From positions 17,047,974 through 17,111,973 of the forward strand of contig NC_065536.1 of NCBI RefSeq assembly GCF_932294415.1: 64,000 bases of DNA. The letters are read 5' to 3'. The translations under genes and the position numbers were made by a program. This document shows positions 1-11,232 of this stretch, piece by piece (the stretch's first letter is position 1; every line of letters starts with the position of its first letter). Origin of the DNA: Quercus robur. Taxonomy: Eukaryota > Streptophyta > Magnoliopsida > Fagales > Fagaceae. Below the pieces are notes generated by a model that was given only the letters and a program-made list of their open reading frames with translations, was not told the origin of the DNA and made no database searches.

Positions 1-198
1 CAACCAATCGAGTCTAATTCTCAATCGATTGAGCCAGGCATATTTACACAGTAAATCCTATAGTACACTTGACTCCAACTTTACACATAAACATAATTTG
101 AGCAAGTCTAAAACAAGACTAAACGTTTTGATCATGGTTTGCCAACATTATAAAATGAAGTTCTAATACATTTAAACCTAAAGTCTTGGAACCCAACA
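1..198 (-). repeat. Family C LTR, terminal fragment
   Basis: This is the end of an LTR (reading minus) of the family found complete at 20226-21074, 42982-43804, 48259-49177 and 58664-59459. It carries the family's cgattgagccaggc motif, the tttgatcatggtttgccaacat block and a terminus ending in caaca. The other end lies outside the window. The sequence immediately after it resumes inside a family B LTR, so this looks like a family C LTR inserted into a family B LTR. Confidence 0.8.
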
Positions 199-1189
199 AG
201 AACATATGTCACTATTTTATGTAATTGGTTAATCCTTTGACAAAATACACTTTACTTGTAATTGAGTAGATCTAAGTTGTGTTCAATGTTTCAAGAAACA
301 AGGTTTCAAGTTCAAGTGTTAAAGCCATGTAAGTCTGTCCAAGAATCAAGTCAGAAAGTGCAGGATTTTAAAGCTCGACAGCTAGCTTGACAGCTAGCAT
401 CTATCGAGGTTTAAAGAGAGCTGTTTCTGCCCGAGGCTCGACAGGTGCTCAACAGATAGGGTATCTATTAAGATTTATGAAGTTATGATTTTCAATTTTG
501 ATTTTCATCGAATTCGTGAATGTATATTTGGGCTTTCTTTTCTCACAACCCTAAACATATATAAGAATTATTTTAAGAGCCGTAAAAGGTGACACAAGTT
601 GCACAAGAGCACAATTCCACAAGTATGAAGAAAGTGTAACCAGAAACCTAGTTTGCCCTAGTTTTTGAAGAAGTTATTGTGTTTGTGCACCATAGGGTTT
701 TGTGACCAAGCAAATTCATGATCTTCATCGTGTGATGAACTAAAGAACTTTGCAGCCAACATCCTTCTCATGTTGGTGATCAAGTTACATACTGAGATCC
801 ACGCAATTGGTTAGTCACGTACTGGGAGCTGTGCATTGAAAATGAGAGATTGTCACTACAGAACAAGTCCAATTGGGTATTGGGATAAGGGTTCAACTGT
901 AAGTTGGTATAAGGTAATGGGATTCCTTTACTTATAAACGCTTGTTTTGATAATAGTAGATTCTCGGGAGTGGTGACCTTCACATCACCCAATGGGATTT
1001 TTGTCATGTAGGTTTTTCCCATTCGTAAACATATCACCGTGTCAATTTATTTTCCACTGCATACTTTAGTTAATTGGTGATTTGTTTGTGCTACCACACA
1101 CTTTGCATGTTAATTTGATTAATTAATAAATGTGACTAATTATTCAATTAATTTATCACAAGGGGTCAATACGTTTTTTTTGTCTATCA
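199..1189 (+). repeat. Family B LTR, nearly full fragment
   Basis: It matches the LTRs of the 16651-25210 element from about base 35 of the LTR to its end: the gaacatatgtcac block, the ctcgacagctagc cluster, two copies of a 30-bp tandem unit (near 784-840), and the terminal ggggtcaatacg...ctatca. No primer-binding site follows, so it is a solo LTR or a remnant. The first ~35 bases are missing or lie beyond the family C insertion at the window edge. Confidence 0.8.
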
Positions 1190-1317
1190 TAATTAATGAT
1201 TATGATTGTTCAATAAACATTCTAAATGAAACCACAAACAAAATAGGCTTTAATATTTTCATGCTTGTCCTTCGTGCAATGAGCAACATTTGTTTAAATA
1301 AAACTACCTCCTACTTG

Positions 1318-1560
1318 TAAAAGTTTAATTGTGTAAAACACTAAAACTTGTTTAGAACTTCAATTTTAAAATTACAGCTAAGTTGCTTTTAATCTACTCA
1401 ACTAAGTGAGGAATAAGAGTAATTAATGCACAATTAACCAGGACTACTACCTAGTGCATGGGCATACATAATTAACAAGTAATTATAAAAGCATAAGAAG
1501 GGAAGAGAGATGCAAACACAAATAACACAGCGATGTGTTATACAACTTGACCCCTATATC
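1318..1560 (+). repeat. Diverged family A-type LTR fragment
   Basis: It shares with the family A LTRs the opening blocks (a t-rich start, a tttag...ccaatt segment) and the tgcaaacacaa...gatgtgttat block. It is closest to the minus-strand fragment at 13050-13363, with which it also shares the ctacctagtgcatgggcatacat segment. Bases 1190-1317 and 1561-1615 are AT-rich with nothing recognisable. Confidence 0.55.
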
Positions 1561-1615
1561 TCAATTCCATTAACTATAATAGACAGAAAATAAGCATATG
1601 TTGTGTAAATAGCCA

Positions 1616-1772
1616 TTTGGGGAAGAACCAACCGGCCGTGTATTTTGGGGAAGGACTAACTTGGTCATACATTAGTGTGGAAGGACCAAATTGGCCTTGT
1701 ATTTGGGTAAAGGAGACTTGACTTGGTCATGCATTAGAGAGGACTAAATTGACCATGGGCTAAGAAATGGAA
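1616..1772. repeat. Degenerate ~30-bp minisatellite
   Basis: About five imperfect units of 30-32 bp follow each other. Each has the form gga(a)ggac-aa-ttgg-c-t-cat/tat-tt(ag). The alternating versions read 'ttggtcatacattag' and 'ttggccttgtatttg', which suggests a two-unit higher-order repeat. No ORF or known element accounts for it. Confidence 0.6.
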
Positions 1773-1819
1773 TGCTAGAATTATGCGCTACATCATCATT
1801 ATGAGCTCTTTTTTGAACT

Positions 1820-2390
1820 TGATGGTGTCACAAAAAACATCCAACTCCATAACTCGTCCATATGTCTCGTCCAACAAAAGACAAGCTACGACAAACCACA
1901 GGCGAAGTGATCGTCCCAAGCGTCCTGGCTAACCTCGTCCGTCTTTGGACGGGCGACATCCCATGGGAATCTTACCCATCATCATTTGGGCGAAGGGCAA
2001 GCCGTCCAAGATGGTCTCGTACGTCTTCAATAAAAGATGGACGAGTTCACCTTGGAACGGCCTGTCCTACCTAGGTAACTTCCATAGTGGTTATGGAAGT
2101 TACCCCTAATTCTCCTAACTCCTCGACATTGGGAACAGTTATTAAACAGATAACTGTTCCCCACATACTATATAAGGATTCTTCGATGAAGGGTAAGGCA
2201 TTGAGACAATTTTATTTAAGAAAATACTCCTTCCTTACGCAGAGAAAAAAGTAACTAACTTCATCATCGGAGGACTTTTGGCTGGTCCCCACCGGTCTCC
2301 TCTGATTCAGTGTTCTTGTTGTACAGGATATAGCCCAAAGATCATCATCGTTCGAGACTCGTCAACCTACTGATATCCAAGGAACTATCA
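1820..2390 (+). repeat. 5' LTR of the Gypsy element
   Basis: It is 571 bp, starting tgatggtgtcac and ending aaggaactatca. A TATA-like 'ctatataagg' lies near 2168-2177, about 220 bp before the LTR end, a plausible U3/R promoter. Several ctcgtcc heptamers lie in the first 130 bp. Confidence 0.95.
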
Positions 2391-2392
2391 GA

Positions 2393-2409
2393 TGGCGCCG
2401 TCTGTGGGA
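2393..2409 (+). other. Primer-binding site of the Gypsy element
   Basis: The sequence tggcgccgtctgtggga starts two bases after the LTR end. It begins with TGG, complementary to a tRNA CCA end, and has the form usual for Tat-lineage elements. The exact tRNA was not determined. Confidence 0.85.
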
Positions 2410-2449
2410 AGCGATTGTTTACAGTTTACTTCTCCGGGACAAAGGGTTG

Positions 2450-3697
2450 ATGGTTCGAACTAGATCGAGGGGGACTAGATCGAGGGCTACTAGCCCAGGC
2501 CATTAGGGAAGCAGCAACCTTCATCGCGATCACCAGTCTGCACCGGTCATGCAGACATCATCTGTCCAACATGCACAATCTATGGCGGACGCTATGGCGG
2601 AGTTGACTCGCCAAAACCAAGAGTTAAGAATGGAGATTAATATGAGGAGGCAAACACGTGAAGAATGTGAAGAAGGAGGACAAACACAGAGTCATGGCGG
2701 TAGAGAGAGTACCGAAATTGGAAGTCAATTTAGAGGCACCACTTCACGAACGGTGCCACACTTGAAGGAAGAAATGGACCAAATAAAGAGAGTTATGGAG
2801 GAAATGAAAGAGAATATGAGGAGGGCGAATTCGATAGAAGATTTGGTTCATAGAACTGATTCCCCCTTTACGGCTTCCATCAATGGTCACCCTCTACCAT
2901 CAAAGTTCAAGTTGCCTTCTCTGGATTCGTATGATGGAACACATGACCCGTTTGATCATATAGCCACTTTCAAGACCACCATGCATCTTCAAGGGTTGCC
3001 TGACGAGATAATGTGTAGAGCCTTCCCTACCACCCTTAAGGGTCCGACGCGAGTTTGGTTCAACAAAATACCCCTAAATTCGGTAAATTCTTTTGAAGAG
3101 TTGAGCAAGTTGTTTGTTAAAAATTTCATTAAAGGACAAAGGCACAAGCGTTCCTCGTCCAGTTTGTTGACAATAGAGCAGGGGGAGAACAAGAGCCTCC
3201 GGTCATTCATCACCCGTTTCAACAGAGAAACCCTGAGTGTGGACGAAGCAGATGATAAGCTCCTATTGGCGGCCTTCCATAATGGGGTGAATTCGAATCT
3301 GTTTATTCATAAACTCTATGAAAAAGAGCCCCAGTCCATGGCCGAACTCATCCATTTGGCTCAAAATTTTATGAATGCAAAAGACGCGATCATCACTAAG
3401 AAGAGGAAGAGGTCTGAAAGAATAGACGCAAATCCCAGTCACCATCTCGAGCAAGGTACTCGTCCAAAGAAGGGACGGACGAAAGAAAGGAGAGACCAAG
3501 ATAGTAAGAAGCCAGGCCCTTCAGCACGGAACCAGCAATATACCCCTTTGAACGCCCCACTTGAGCAAGTCCTTATGCAAATCAAGGATGATCCTTCCTT
3601 GAAATGGCCAGAGAAAATGAAGGGGGATCCCAACAAGCGCAATAGAAACAAGTATTGTCGCTTCCAGAGGAATCATGGTCATGATACAGACGAGTGA
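2450..3697 (+). pseudogene. gag: Gypsy gag (capsid) with nonsense codons
   Basis: Gag forms the retrotransposon particle. The likely native start is the ATG at 2450 (MVRTRSRG, typical of Tat gag). A TAG at 2504-2506 cuts it, so the longest open stretch starts at 2549. From the 2549 start, residues ~15-100 are charged and coiled-coil-like; the retrotrans_gag capsid domain begins near residue 118 (FKLPSLDSYDGTHDP) and runs to ~270. A CCHC-like knuckle starts at the C-terminus (YCRFQRNHGHDTDE). The TGA at 3695-3697 replaces the next zinc ligand, normally a Cys codon, and another TAA follows within five codons. The reading frame continues into protease, so gag and pol were one ORF. Confidence 0.9.
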
Positions 3698-3793
3698 TTC
3701 GATTTAAAGTAACAAATTGAAAATCTTATAAGGCAAGGGAAGCTGAGGGGTTTCCTTGGACGAAACCACAGGGACGAGAAACAGAAAGGGAAG

Positions 3794-6700
3794 ATGGAAG
3801 AATCATCACGACCACCACTCAAAGAAATAAGAGTCATTATAGGGGGAAGTTCAACTGGCCAGTCGTCCAAGTCCAAGAAAGCATACCTGAAGGTAGTACA
3901 GATCGTCCAACTTTTTGGACGATCACCGAGAGCAAGGTCCACGGACGAGCAAGCAATCACATTCACGGACAAAGACGCTGAGAGAATTCATCACCCCCAT
4001 GATGATGCTCTCATCATCTCCTTATTAATTGCGGACTACACAACTAGAAGAGTGCTTGTGGACAACGGAAGCTCGGCAAACATTTTATATTATCCAGCTT
4101 TTCAGCAGATGAGATTAGGACGAGACCAGCTCCGTCCAGTAAACTCCCCCCTAGTAGGCTTTGGTGGGATGAAGGTGCAGCCAGTGGGTACTATTTCCTT
4201 ATTCGTGGTAGTGGGGGCATACCCACGACAAATCACTAAGGATGTGAACTTCTTTGTGGTAGATTGTCCATCCTCCTACAATGCTATAATTGGAAGACCA
4301 ACTTTGAATAGTTGGAAAGCTGTTACCTCTACTTACCACTTATCAGTCAAGTTTCCAACAGAACACGGAGTAGGCCAGGTACAAGGGGACCAACTAGCGG
4401 CAAGAGAATGTTACCTGGCCATGTTGGCCATGGATGAACAAGTTCAAGCCATGAATATTGAAGAAAAGAAGGTTGTAGCAGAGCCTACCGAAGCATTGGA
4501 AGATATTTCCTTGGATGAAGATAACCCTAAGAGGTGTACCAGGGTTGGAGCAGATTTAGAAAAGAAGATTAAAAAGGACCTCGTCCAGTTTTTGAAGAAA
4601 AACATTGATGTGTTTGCGTGGAGTCACGAGAATATGCCGGGTATAAACCCTAGTGTCATTACCCACCGTTTGAATGTATGTCCTTCCTCCAAGCCTGTAC
4701 GGCAAAAGAAGAGGGTGTTTGCCCCTAAGAGAGATGGTGCAATCAAAGACGAGGTTCAAAAGCTGATGGTGGCGAAGTTTATTCATGAAGTGTACTACCC
4801 AGATTGGTTGGCCAATGTAGTAATAGTCAAAAAGGCAAATGGCAAGTGGAGAATGTGCGTAGATTTCACTGATCTGAACAAGGCTTGCCCCAAGGATAGT
4901 TATCTGCTGCCACGCATTGACTAGTTGGTAGACTCAACTGCGGGCCACAAGTTGCTTAGCTTCATGGATGCCTTTTCTAGGTACAATCAGATAAGGATGG
5001 ACGAGGCCGACCAAGAGAAGACATCCTTTGTCACCAGTCAAGGCTTATTCTGTTATAAGGTGATGCCATTTGGTTTAAAGAACGCAGGGGCAACATATCA
5101 GAGGTTGGTTAACCACATGTTTCGTCCACAGATTGGGCAGAATGTGGAAGTCTATGTAGATGACATGCTGGTGAAGAGTCAGGACGAAGGAAGGCATCTA
5201 GACGACCTGCAGGAGACATTTGACACACTGAGACAGTATCACATGAAGCTGAATCCTAGCAAATGTGCTTTTGGAGTATCATCAAGGAAATTCCTTGGCT
5301 TTATGGTCTCCCATAGGGGAATTGAAGCAAATCCAGATAAAATTCAAGCAATATTGGACATGAAGCCACCGCAAAATACTAAGGAAATCCAATCCCTTAC
5401 TGGACGAGTTGTCGCACTTAACAGGTTTGTCTCTAAAGCCACTGACAAATGTTTGCCATTTTTTAAGGTTCTCAAAAAAGCATTTGAATGGACCGACGAG
5501 TGTCAGAGAGCTTTCGAAGATTTGAAGGCATACCTTACCATGGCACCGCTGCTGAGTCCATCAGTGGAGGAAGAGGAGTTATATTTATACCTAGCGGTAA
5601 CCCCGCATACCGTGAGCTCAGCATTGATAAGAGAAGAAGATAAAGTGCAAAGACCTGTGTACTATACAAGCAAGGCATTGAGAGGAGCGGAAGGACGGTA
5701 TCCACAAATGGAGAAATTAACCTTTGCACTGATCACCACTTCTAGGAAGCTGAGGCATTATTACCAAGCACATGTCATTAATGTTATGACAGACTACCCA
5801 CTCAAGAAGGCAATGAATAGACTGGAAGCTGCAGGACGATTAATCCAATGGGCTGTAGAGCTCAGTGAGTTTGACATTAGGTATCAACCAAGGCATGCCA
5901 TAAAAGCTCAAGCACTAGCAGATTTCATTACGGAGTTTACCCCAAGTCATAATGAGATAGAAGACAGTAAAAGATGGGTCATCCACATGGATGGTTCGTC
6001 TACATGGCATGCAGGAGGAATTGGTGTGGTCCTACAATCCCCAGAATGAGATAAACTGAAACATAAAGTCCGTCTATAGTACCAAGCAACTAACAATGAA
6101 GTCGAATATGAAGCCCTTCTCAAAGGGCTAGAATTGGCTAAGTCTATGGAAGCCAAGTCCATACGTGTCCTGGGGAATTCTCAACTGATCATGGGGCAAG
6201 TAAATGGGATGTATGAAGCAAAGGAAGAACGGATGAAGAAATACCTTAGTAGGGTGATGTGCCTTGTGAAAAGATTTGAAAAAGCTGACTTCGTTCAAAT
6301 CTCAAGGGAAAAGAACGTGGATGCTGATACTATAGCAAAAGAAGCCTCAGCAAATGAATCAATGGACGAATCAGATGAAGTCCAGTATATGCCAAGTATA
6401 GATATCCCGAAGTACAACAGGTGGATAACAGAGGAAATTGGATGACCCCGATTATATCATACTTGAAAGACGGACAACTACCAAAAGAGAAGGACGAAGC
6501 TAGGAAGTTGAGGGTGAGATCGGCTAGATACGTCCTTATGAATGAAGTGCTATACAAGAGAGGCTTTTCTCAACCTTACCTTAGGTGCTTAGCTCCGGAC
6601 GAAGCAAACTATGTACTAAGAGAAGTTTATGAAGGGGCATGTGGCAATCATTCAGGAGCCAGATCACTTATCCACAAGGTCATCCGTGCAGGGTATTACT

Positions 6701-7674
6701 GGCCAAACATGTAAGCTGATGCTAAAGCATACGTTAAGGTCTGCGACCAGTGCCAATGGTTTAGTAACGTCCCCAGACAACCGTTGGAATACCTCAACCC
6801 GATGGTGGCACCGTGGCCTTTTGCACAATAGGGACTAAATATTTTGGGTCCCTTCCCTCTGGGCACAAGGCAGATGAAGTTTCTAGTGGTGGGCATCGAT
6901 TACTTCACCAAATGGGTGGAAGCTGAACCGTTGGCAAATATCACACAACAGAATGTAAAAAATTTCGTGTGGAAGAACATTGTATGCAGATTTGGGGTGT
7001 TAAAGGTATTAGTGTCTGACAACGGATGACAATTTGACAATGCACTCTTCAGGGACTTTTGCTTACACTTTGGAATTCAAAACCATTATTCCTCACCTGC
7101 ACATCCCCAAGCCAACAGCCAAGCTGAAGTTGCAAACCGATCCTTGTTGAAAATCATCAAGACACGACTTGAGGGGGCAGAGGGAGTATGGCCAGATGAA
7201 TTACCAAGAGTTTTATGGGCAGACAGGACCACAGTAAGAACCCCTACAGGGGAGACTCCTTTCAAGCTAGCCTATGGAAGCGATGCAGTCATACCTGCAG
7301 AAGTACATATGGCCAATCACAGGGTGATGATATATCAAGACAAAGATAATGAGGAACAACTCCATCTGAACCTCGATCTAGTAGACGAGGTAAGGGCAGA
7401 TGCAGAACACAGGGCAGCAAAGTACAAGAACCTCATGGCTAGGCAGTATGATGCGATGGTAAAGCCAAGGCATTTCAACATAGGAGATCTCGTCTTGAGA
7501 AAGGTCTCTTTGTCAACCAAAAACCCAGCACATGGGAAGTTAGGCCCAAATTGGGAAGGACCCTACAGAGTTATCAACTGTAAAAGGCAAGGATCCTACT
7601 ACTTGGAGGCCCTGGACGGGAGAAAGTTGGAACATCCCTGGAATGTGGAACACCTGAGGAGGTACTATCAGTAA
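3794..7674 (+). pseudogene. pol: Gypsy pol: protease, RT, RNase H, integrase; broken
   Basis: Protease motif VDNGSSANIL lies near residue 92 of the open stretch that starts at 3794. RT blocks follow: WRMCVDFTDLNKACPKD, FMDAFSRYNQI, MPFGLKNAGATYQ and YVDDMLV (5152-5172). RNase H (HMDGSS...) begins near 5990. The integrase has an H-H-C-C zinc region (HSGARSLIHK..., CDQCQ), a core beginning DYFTKW with SDNG and the PQANSQAEV stretch, and a GPYRV C-terminal region ending at 7674. Breaks in the original single frame are TAG 4922-4924 (between RT blocks), TGA 6047-6049, TAG 6077-6079 (RNase H), a frameshift near 6430, stops around 6712 and 6830, and TGA 7027-7029 in the integrase core. It continues gag in frame. 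Confidence 0.92.
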
Positions 7675-8604
7675 AAGTGAACCTATGGACGAGCTTGGAC
7701 CTTGTCTGTCTACTTACGTTCTACTTATATTTAATTGTTCTAGTTATGTTTAATGTTGTTTGTGTTGGAAGCTTGAACCTACTACCTTATTATTTATTAT
7801 GGTTGTGTCATGGTTATGGACGAAGTTATGAAGTTTGTACTTGTTAAATAAAAAGGCTTTACTATGTATGTGCCTTATCTGTAAACAATATTTATGTTAT
7901 ACACAAAATGTTGTGTGAATTTTACATCTCCATGATATTTTCGTCCAAGCCAAACCACTAGGGAATTAAAAGATTCAAGATGAGTAAATTCTCTGGACGC
8001 AGAGATGTAACATCTAAATTTTCCTGAGTAAAACAAGGAAAAAACGGTAGATACACTCGTCCAACACATGGACGAGGAAAAGTATTAAATTGTATTTTCG
8101 TCCAAGTTAAGGGCGAAAATCAAAAGCCAACTGAAACAATCCAAACTATGGACGAGAGAAAAAGTTAGGCAAAATAAATTGGATGGTATGTAACATCAGC
8201 TTGTAAGTCTTAAGATGAATAAAAGCTGGATAAAAATACCACCTACAAAGACGAGTTAGACTAACAATATGAAGAATATATATTTTCGCCATGGACGAGC
8301 CAAAGCTGGAGTTAAATTAAATAGCATAGCAATACTCGTTCATGCAAAGAAAATGAAACTTCATTCATTCAAAGGGTGGACGTCCCATGTCCAAAAACCC
8401 TTGTTTTGTCCAAAAAAATGAAATGATTGTTTTTTTTTTAAAAAAAAAAAAAAGAGAGAGAACCTGTCCTACAACCATGGACGAGGTTAGTGTATTCTGG
8501 TTACATAAGAAGGTCCTAAAACAAAGGACCAAACAAAATCCAAATAAATAAAAATAAAAAAAATAAAAAATAAATAAAAAATAAAAAAAAACAAAGAAAG
8601 ATTG
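7675..8604. other. Noncoding spacer between pol and antisense gene
   Basis: No gene is seen. The spacer is AT-rich with A/T homopolymers at 8430-8453 and 8546-8593. Six or more copies of ggacgag/ctcgtcc lie between 7687 and 8484, far more than expected by chance. It may hold the 3' end and polyadenylation region of the antisense gene that converges on pol. Confidence 0.7.
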
Positions 8605-8794
8605 CTATGTAAAGGTCTCGTCCTTAAGCAGAGGGAGCATTGGCATTGGAGTCATCTTGAAGTGGCTGAGTGCTAGCATCGTCCTCCACATTGACGTCAT
8701 TAGAGCCGGTCTAAATAAGAGAGCTAGTGGCAGCAGCAAGGTTAAGTTTGATTGAGCTAAAGTCAACCTCAGGGAAGTTCTCAATAGCGTCCAT

Positions 8795-9736
8795 TCAGAA
8801 ATCCTCAAAACCAGCTGCATAGTTATGATCCAAGGTGTCCATATACACTTTGGACGACTTGAATTCAACCACAGCGTCCTCTTTTGCCTTGGAGAGACGA
8901 GCACTTAGCTCGTCGTTCATTTTTTGCAAGTGATCTATACGGGTATCCTTCTCCAGGGCATCAGTCTTTAGCTCCTCGATTAGCTTATTATGCTCAATGA
9001 CTTCCTCCTTAGCTTTTACAGCAGCCCCAGCCCATTTTTTGCAGTCAGCATTCACCTCTTGAATCCTCGTCTCCAACAAGATCCTCGTCTTGTCTACTTC
9101 TGTTGCCTGTCTGGACGCCACTATAAACTTTGACATGGCCTACGAATAGATAAAAGAACGTAGGATGGTTAAATGAAGAAAAGTTGTTAACTGAACAAGG
9201 ACGAGAAATGGATATTAACATACCTTAAAGAGGTCATGAACGCCAGAATACTCAAATTCCTTTAAGCCCATGTTATAGCACATGTTTATATCTTCATCCA
9301 AGACAGCCAATTGAAAACGTTCCCAAGCCAGATCCTCATTTTTAATGATGTTCGTCGAGGGCTGGGATGAGCCAGGTGCAGTTGACTTGGACAAAGGAGC
9401 TCTGGACGGAGGAGTCTTGGACGGAGTGGACTCAACAGGAGTGGACGAATCCACATCAACCACCTGGATGGAAGGTTGAGACTGTGGAGGCTTGGACTTA
9501 ACCACTTTGGACGAACCCTGCTTCACTCTCTTGTCTCGACGGCTGGGGAGCCCTTCTAAATCAATGTTCTTTGGTAAGAACTTTCTTTTATCCCCAGTTG
9601 AAGGGCGTGCCTGAACCTCAAGACGATCCTGGGTTTGAGCCTCAGGACATTTTCCCTCACCTACAACTTCTTTCCCTTAGTTTTCTTTCATTGTTGACAT
9701 TCCTAAGACGAGATAATAAACAGATCAGGAATGTAT

Positions 9737-9776
<40 letters not shown>

Positions 9777-10862
9777 CTTAGTTTAAAGCTTACTTTTGCG
9801 CACAGTAACCTCGTGTGCAATGGCCTCGTCTAACGGTTCAGGACCCAAACCCCACTTGGCGAGACGGCTAAGAGTGACAAGATAATGAAAGCTCCTGTCT
9901 GTATGAAGACGAGCCCTATGGATGCGGTCACGATGAAATTTACTCAAAGACGGACGCTTGACAGCTACAACACAATGAGTGAACACAGGTTAGAAATTGT
10001 AAGCAGATCAAATAGAAAGAGAAGTATAAAAATAAACAAGGGGAAGGGATGTACCTTCTGGACGAAGGTTCCCTAAGTCCCCAGTATAAGGAGGAAAGGG
10101 ATCCCTACCAACGTCCGCAAGGTTCCCTGCCCAGAAGCCTGAAACAAAGATAAATTTCGTCTTCCACTTTCTATCAGACGAAACTAGGGACTTGATTAAC
10201 CTACAATCATTCCCCCTAGCAGTGAACTAGTAAAAACCCTCAGACTGACTTATTCCAAAAGGTTTATAACAATAAAGGAACTCATCCACAGTAAGAGGAC
10301 GATCCCCACCAAAAACCTCATTCCACAAAATTTGCATGGAGATAACTAACCTCCACGCATTAGGATTAAATTGACAAACACCTAAACCTAACCTAACTAA
10401 CAGCTCTCTAGCAAAGGTGTTTAAAGGAAACCTAAGACCACCTAGGAAGTAAGATTCATAGACGCCTATTCCAAAACGTGGATCACAGCACCTCTTTCCA
10501 CGGATGGGTAGCCTAGGGTTAAACTCGTCCGGAATTTGATACCAAGATTTAAGATTGTTTAATCTTTGTTCATCCATCTTAGAATGAACGCCTACTGCAC
10601 AACTAAAGACGGTCTCTTCCTCGTCCGTCAGATTGGACGGAGGCGCTCTGGATGGAGCGCCAGCTTGAGAGCCAGAAGCTCTTCTAAGTTGTTCCTGGAC
10701 GACTTCAATAGGGAACCCAGGAGCCCCAGAAGAATAATTCTCGTCCGTACTTCCTCCACTATTGTCACTAGCACTGCTAGAACTAGATCTATCACTACTG
10801 TCCTCATAATACTCGTCTATAGCCTTATTAAGGCTATCAGTGGACGAAGAAGCAGCAGACAT
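8795..10862 (-). pseudogene. Antisense ORF of Retand-type element (gypsy-type transposon domain)
   Basis: A gene runs opposite to gag-pol. It starts at the ATG at 10862 (MSAASSSTDSL). Exon 1 (10862 to about 10055) has a Ser/Asp-rich N-terminus (~residues 1-50), then a domain with FPLNTFARELLVRLGLGV (~residues 143-160), which resembles the 'putative gypsy type transposon' family (PF04195). An in-frame TAG at 10227-10229 interrupts it, but the frame stays open to a donor (AAG|GTAC). Exon 2 is about 9964-9794 (AG acceptor, AAAA|GTAAGC donor). Next come a Pro/Ser/Lys-rich stretch (9526-9215) and a coiled-coil (9136-8795) ending at a stop. Function is unknown in the literature I know. Similar antisense ORFs are reported in Tat-lineage elements. 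Confidence 0.8.
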
Positions 10863-11030
10863 TGAGAAGAAACTCAGAACCTAAAGACGGAGAGAAGAAG
10901 AATACCTGGCTCTAGACGGAAGAAGACTCTAGACGCAGAGGAACTCCTAGACGAGGCTCTAGACGACAAATGTCAAGGAAGAAAATCTCTGAAATGAGAA
11001 GGGTTAAGGGAGGCATTCCACTATATATAG

Positions 11031-11145
11031 AATGCTGACCTGGGCATTTGAAACGACTCTACCAATACAAAAATGACACATGTTATCTACCTCAGAAAGC
11101 TAATCGACGAGATCAGTCGCCAATAAAGAAATGACACGTGGTGCA
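11031..11145 (-). promoter_or_regulatory. Putative promoter of the antisense ORF
   Basis: A palindromic TATA element, ctatatatag (11031-11040), lies about 170 bp upstream of the antisense ATG. A G-box, CACGTG (within gacacgtggt, near 11135-11140), lies a further 100 bp upstream. Both lie in the internal region, before the 3' LTR, so the antisense gene would not depend on an LTR promoter. Inferred from spacing only. Confidence 0.5.
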
Positions 11146-11217
11146 TTGATTTATTAACCAATTATATACGTCCAAGGACGTGTCAGCAGTTCACCCAACT
11201 CATTGGACGACCCACAT

Positions 11218-11232
11218 GGACGAGGGGGCAAC
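11218..11232 (+). other. Polypurine tract of the Gypsy element
   Basis: The purine-rich ggacgagggggcaac sits directly against the 3' LTR start, where plus-strand priming is expected. Confidence 0.85.

Noticed and set aside
8605..8904. 99-residue minus frame overlapping the end of the antisense gene
   Set aside because: It overlaps the coiled-coil frame in another phase, and the coiled-coil frame has the clearer heptad composition.
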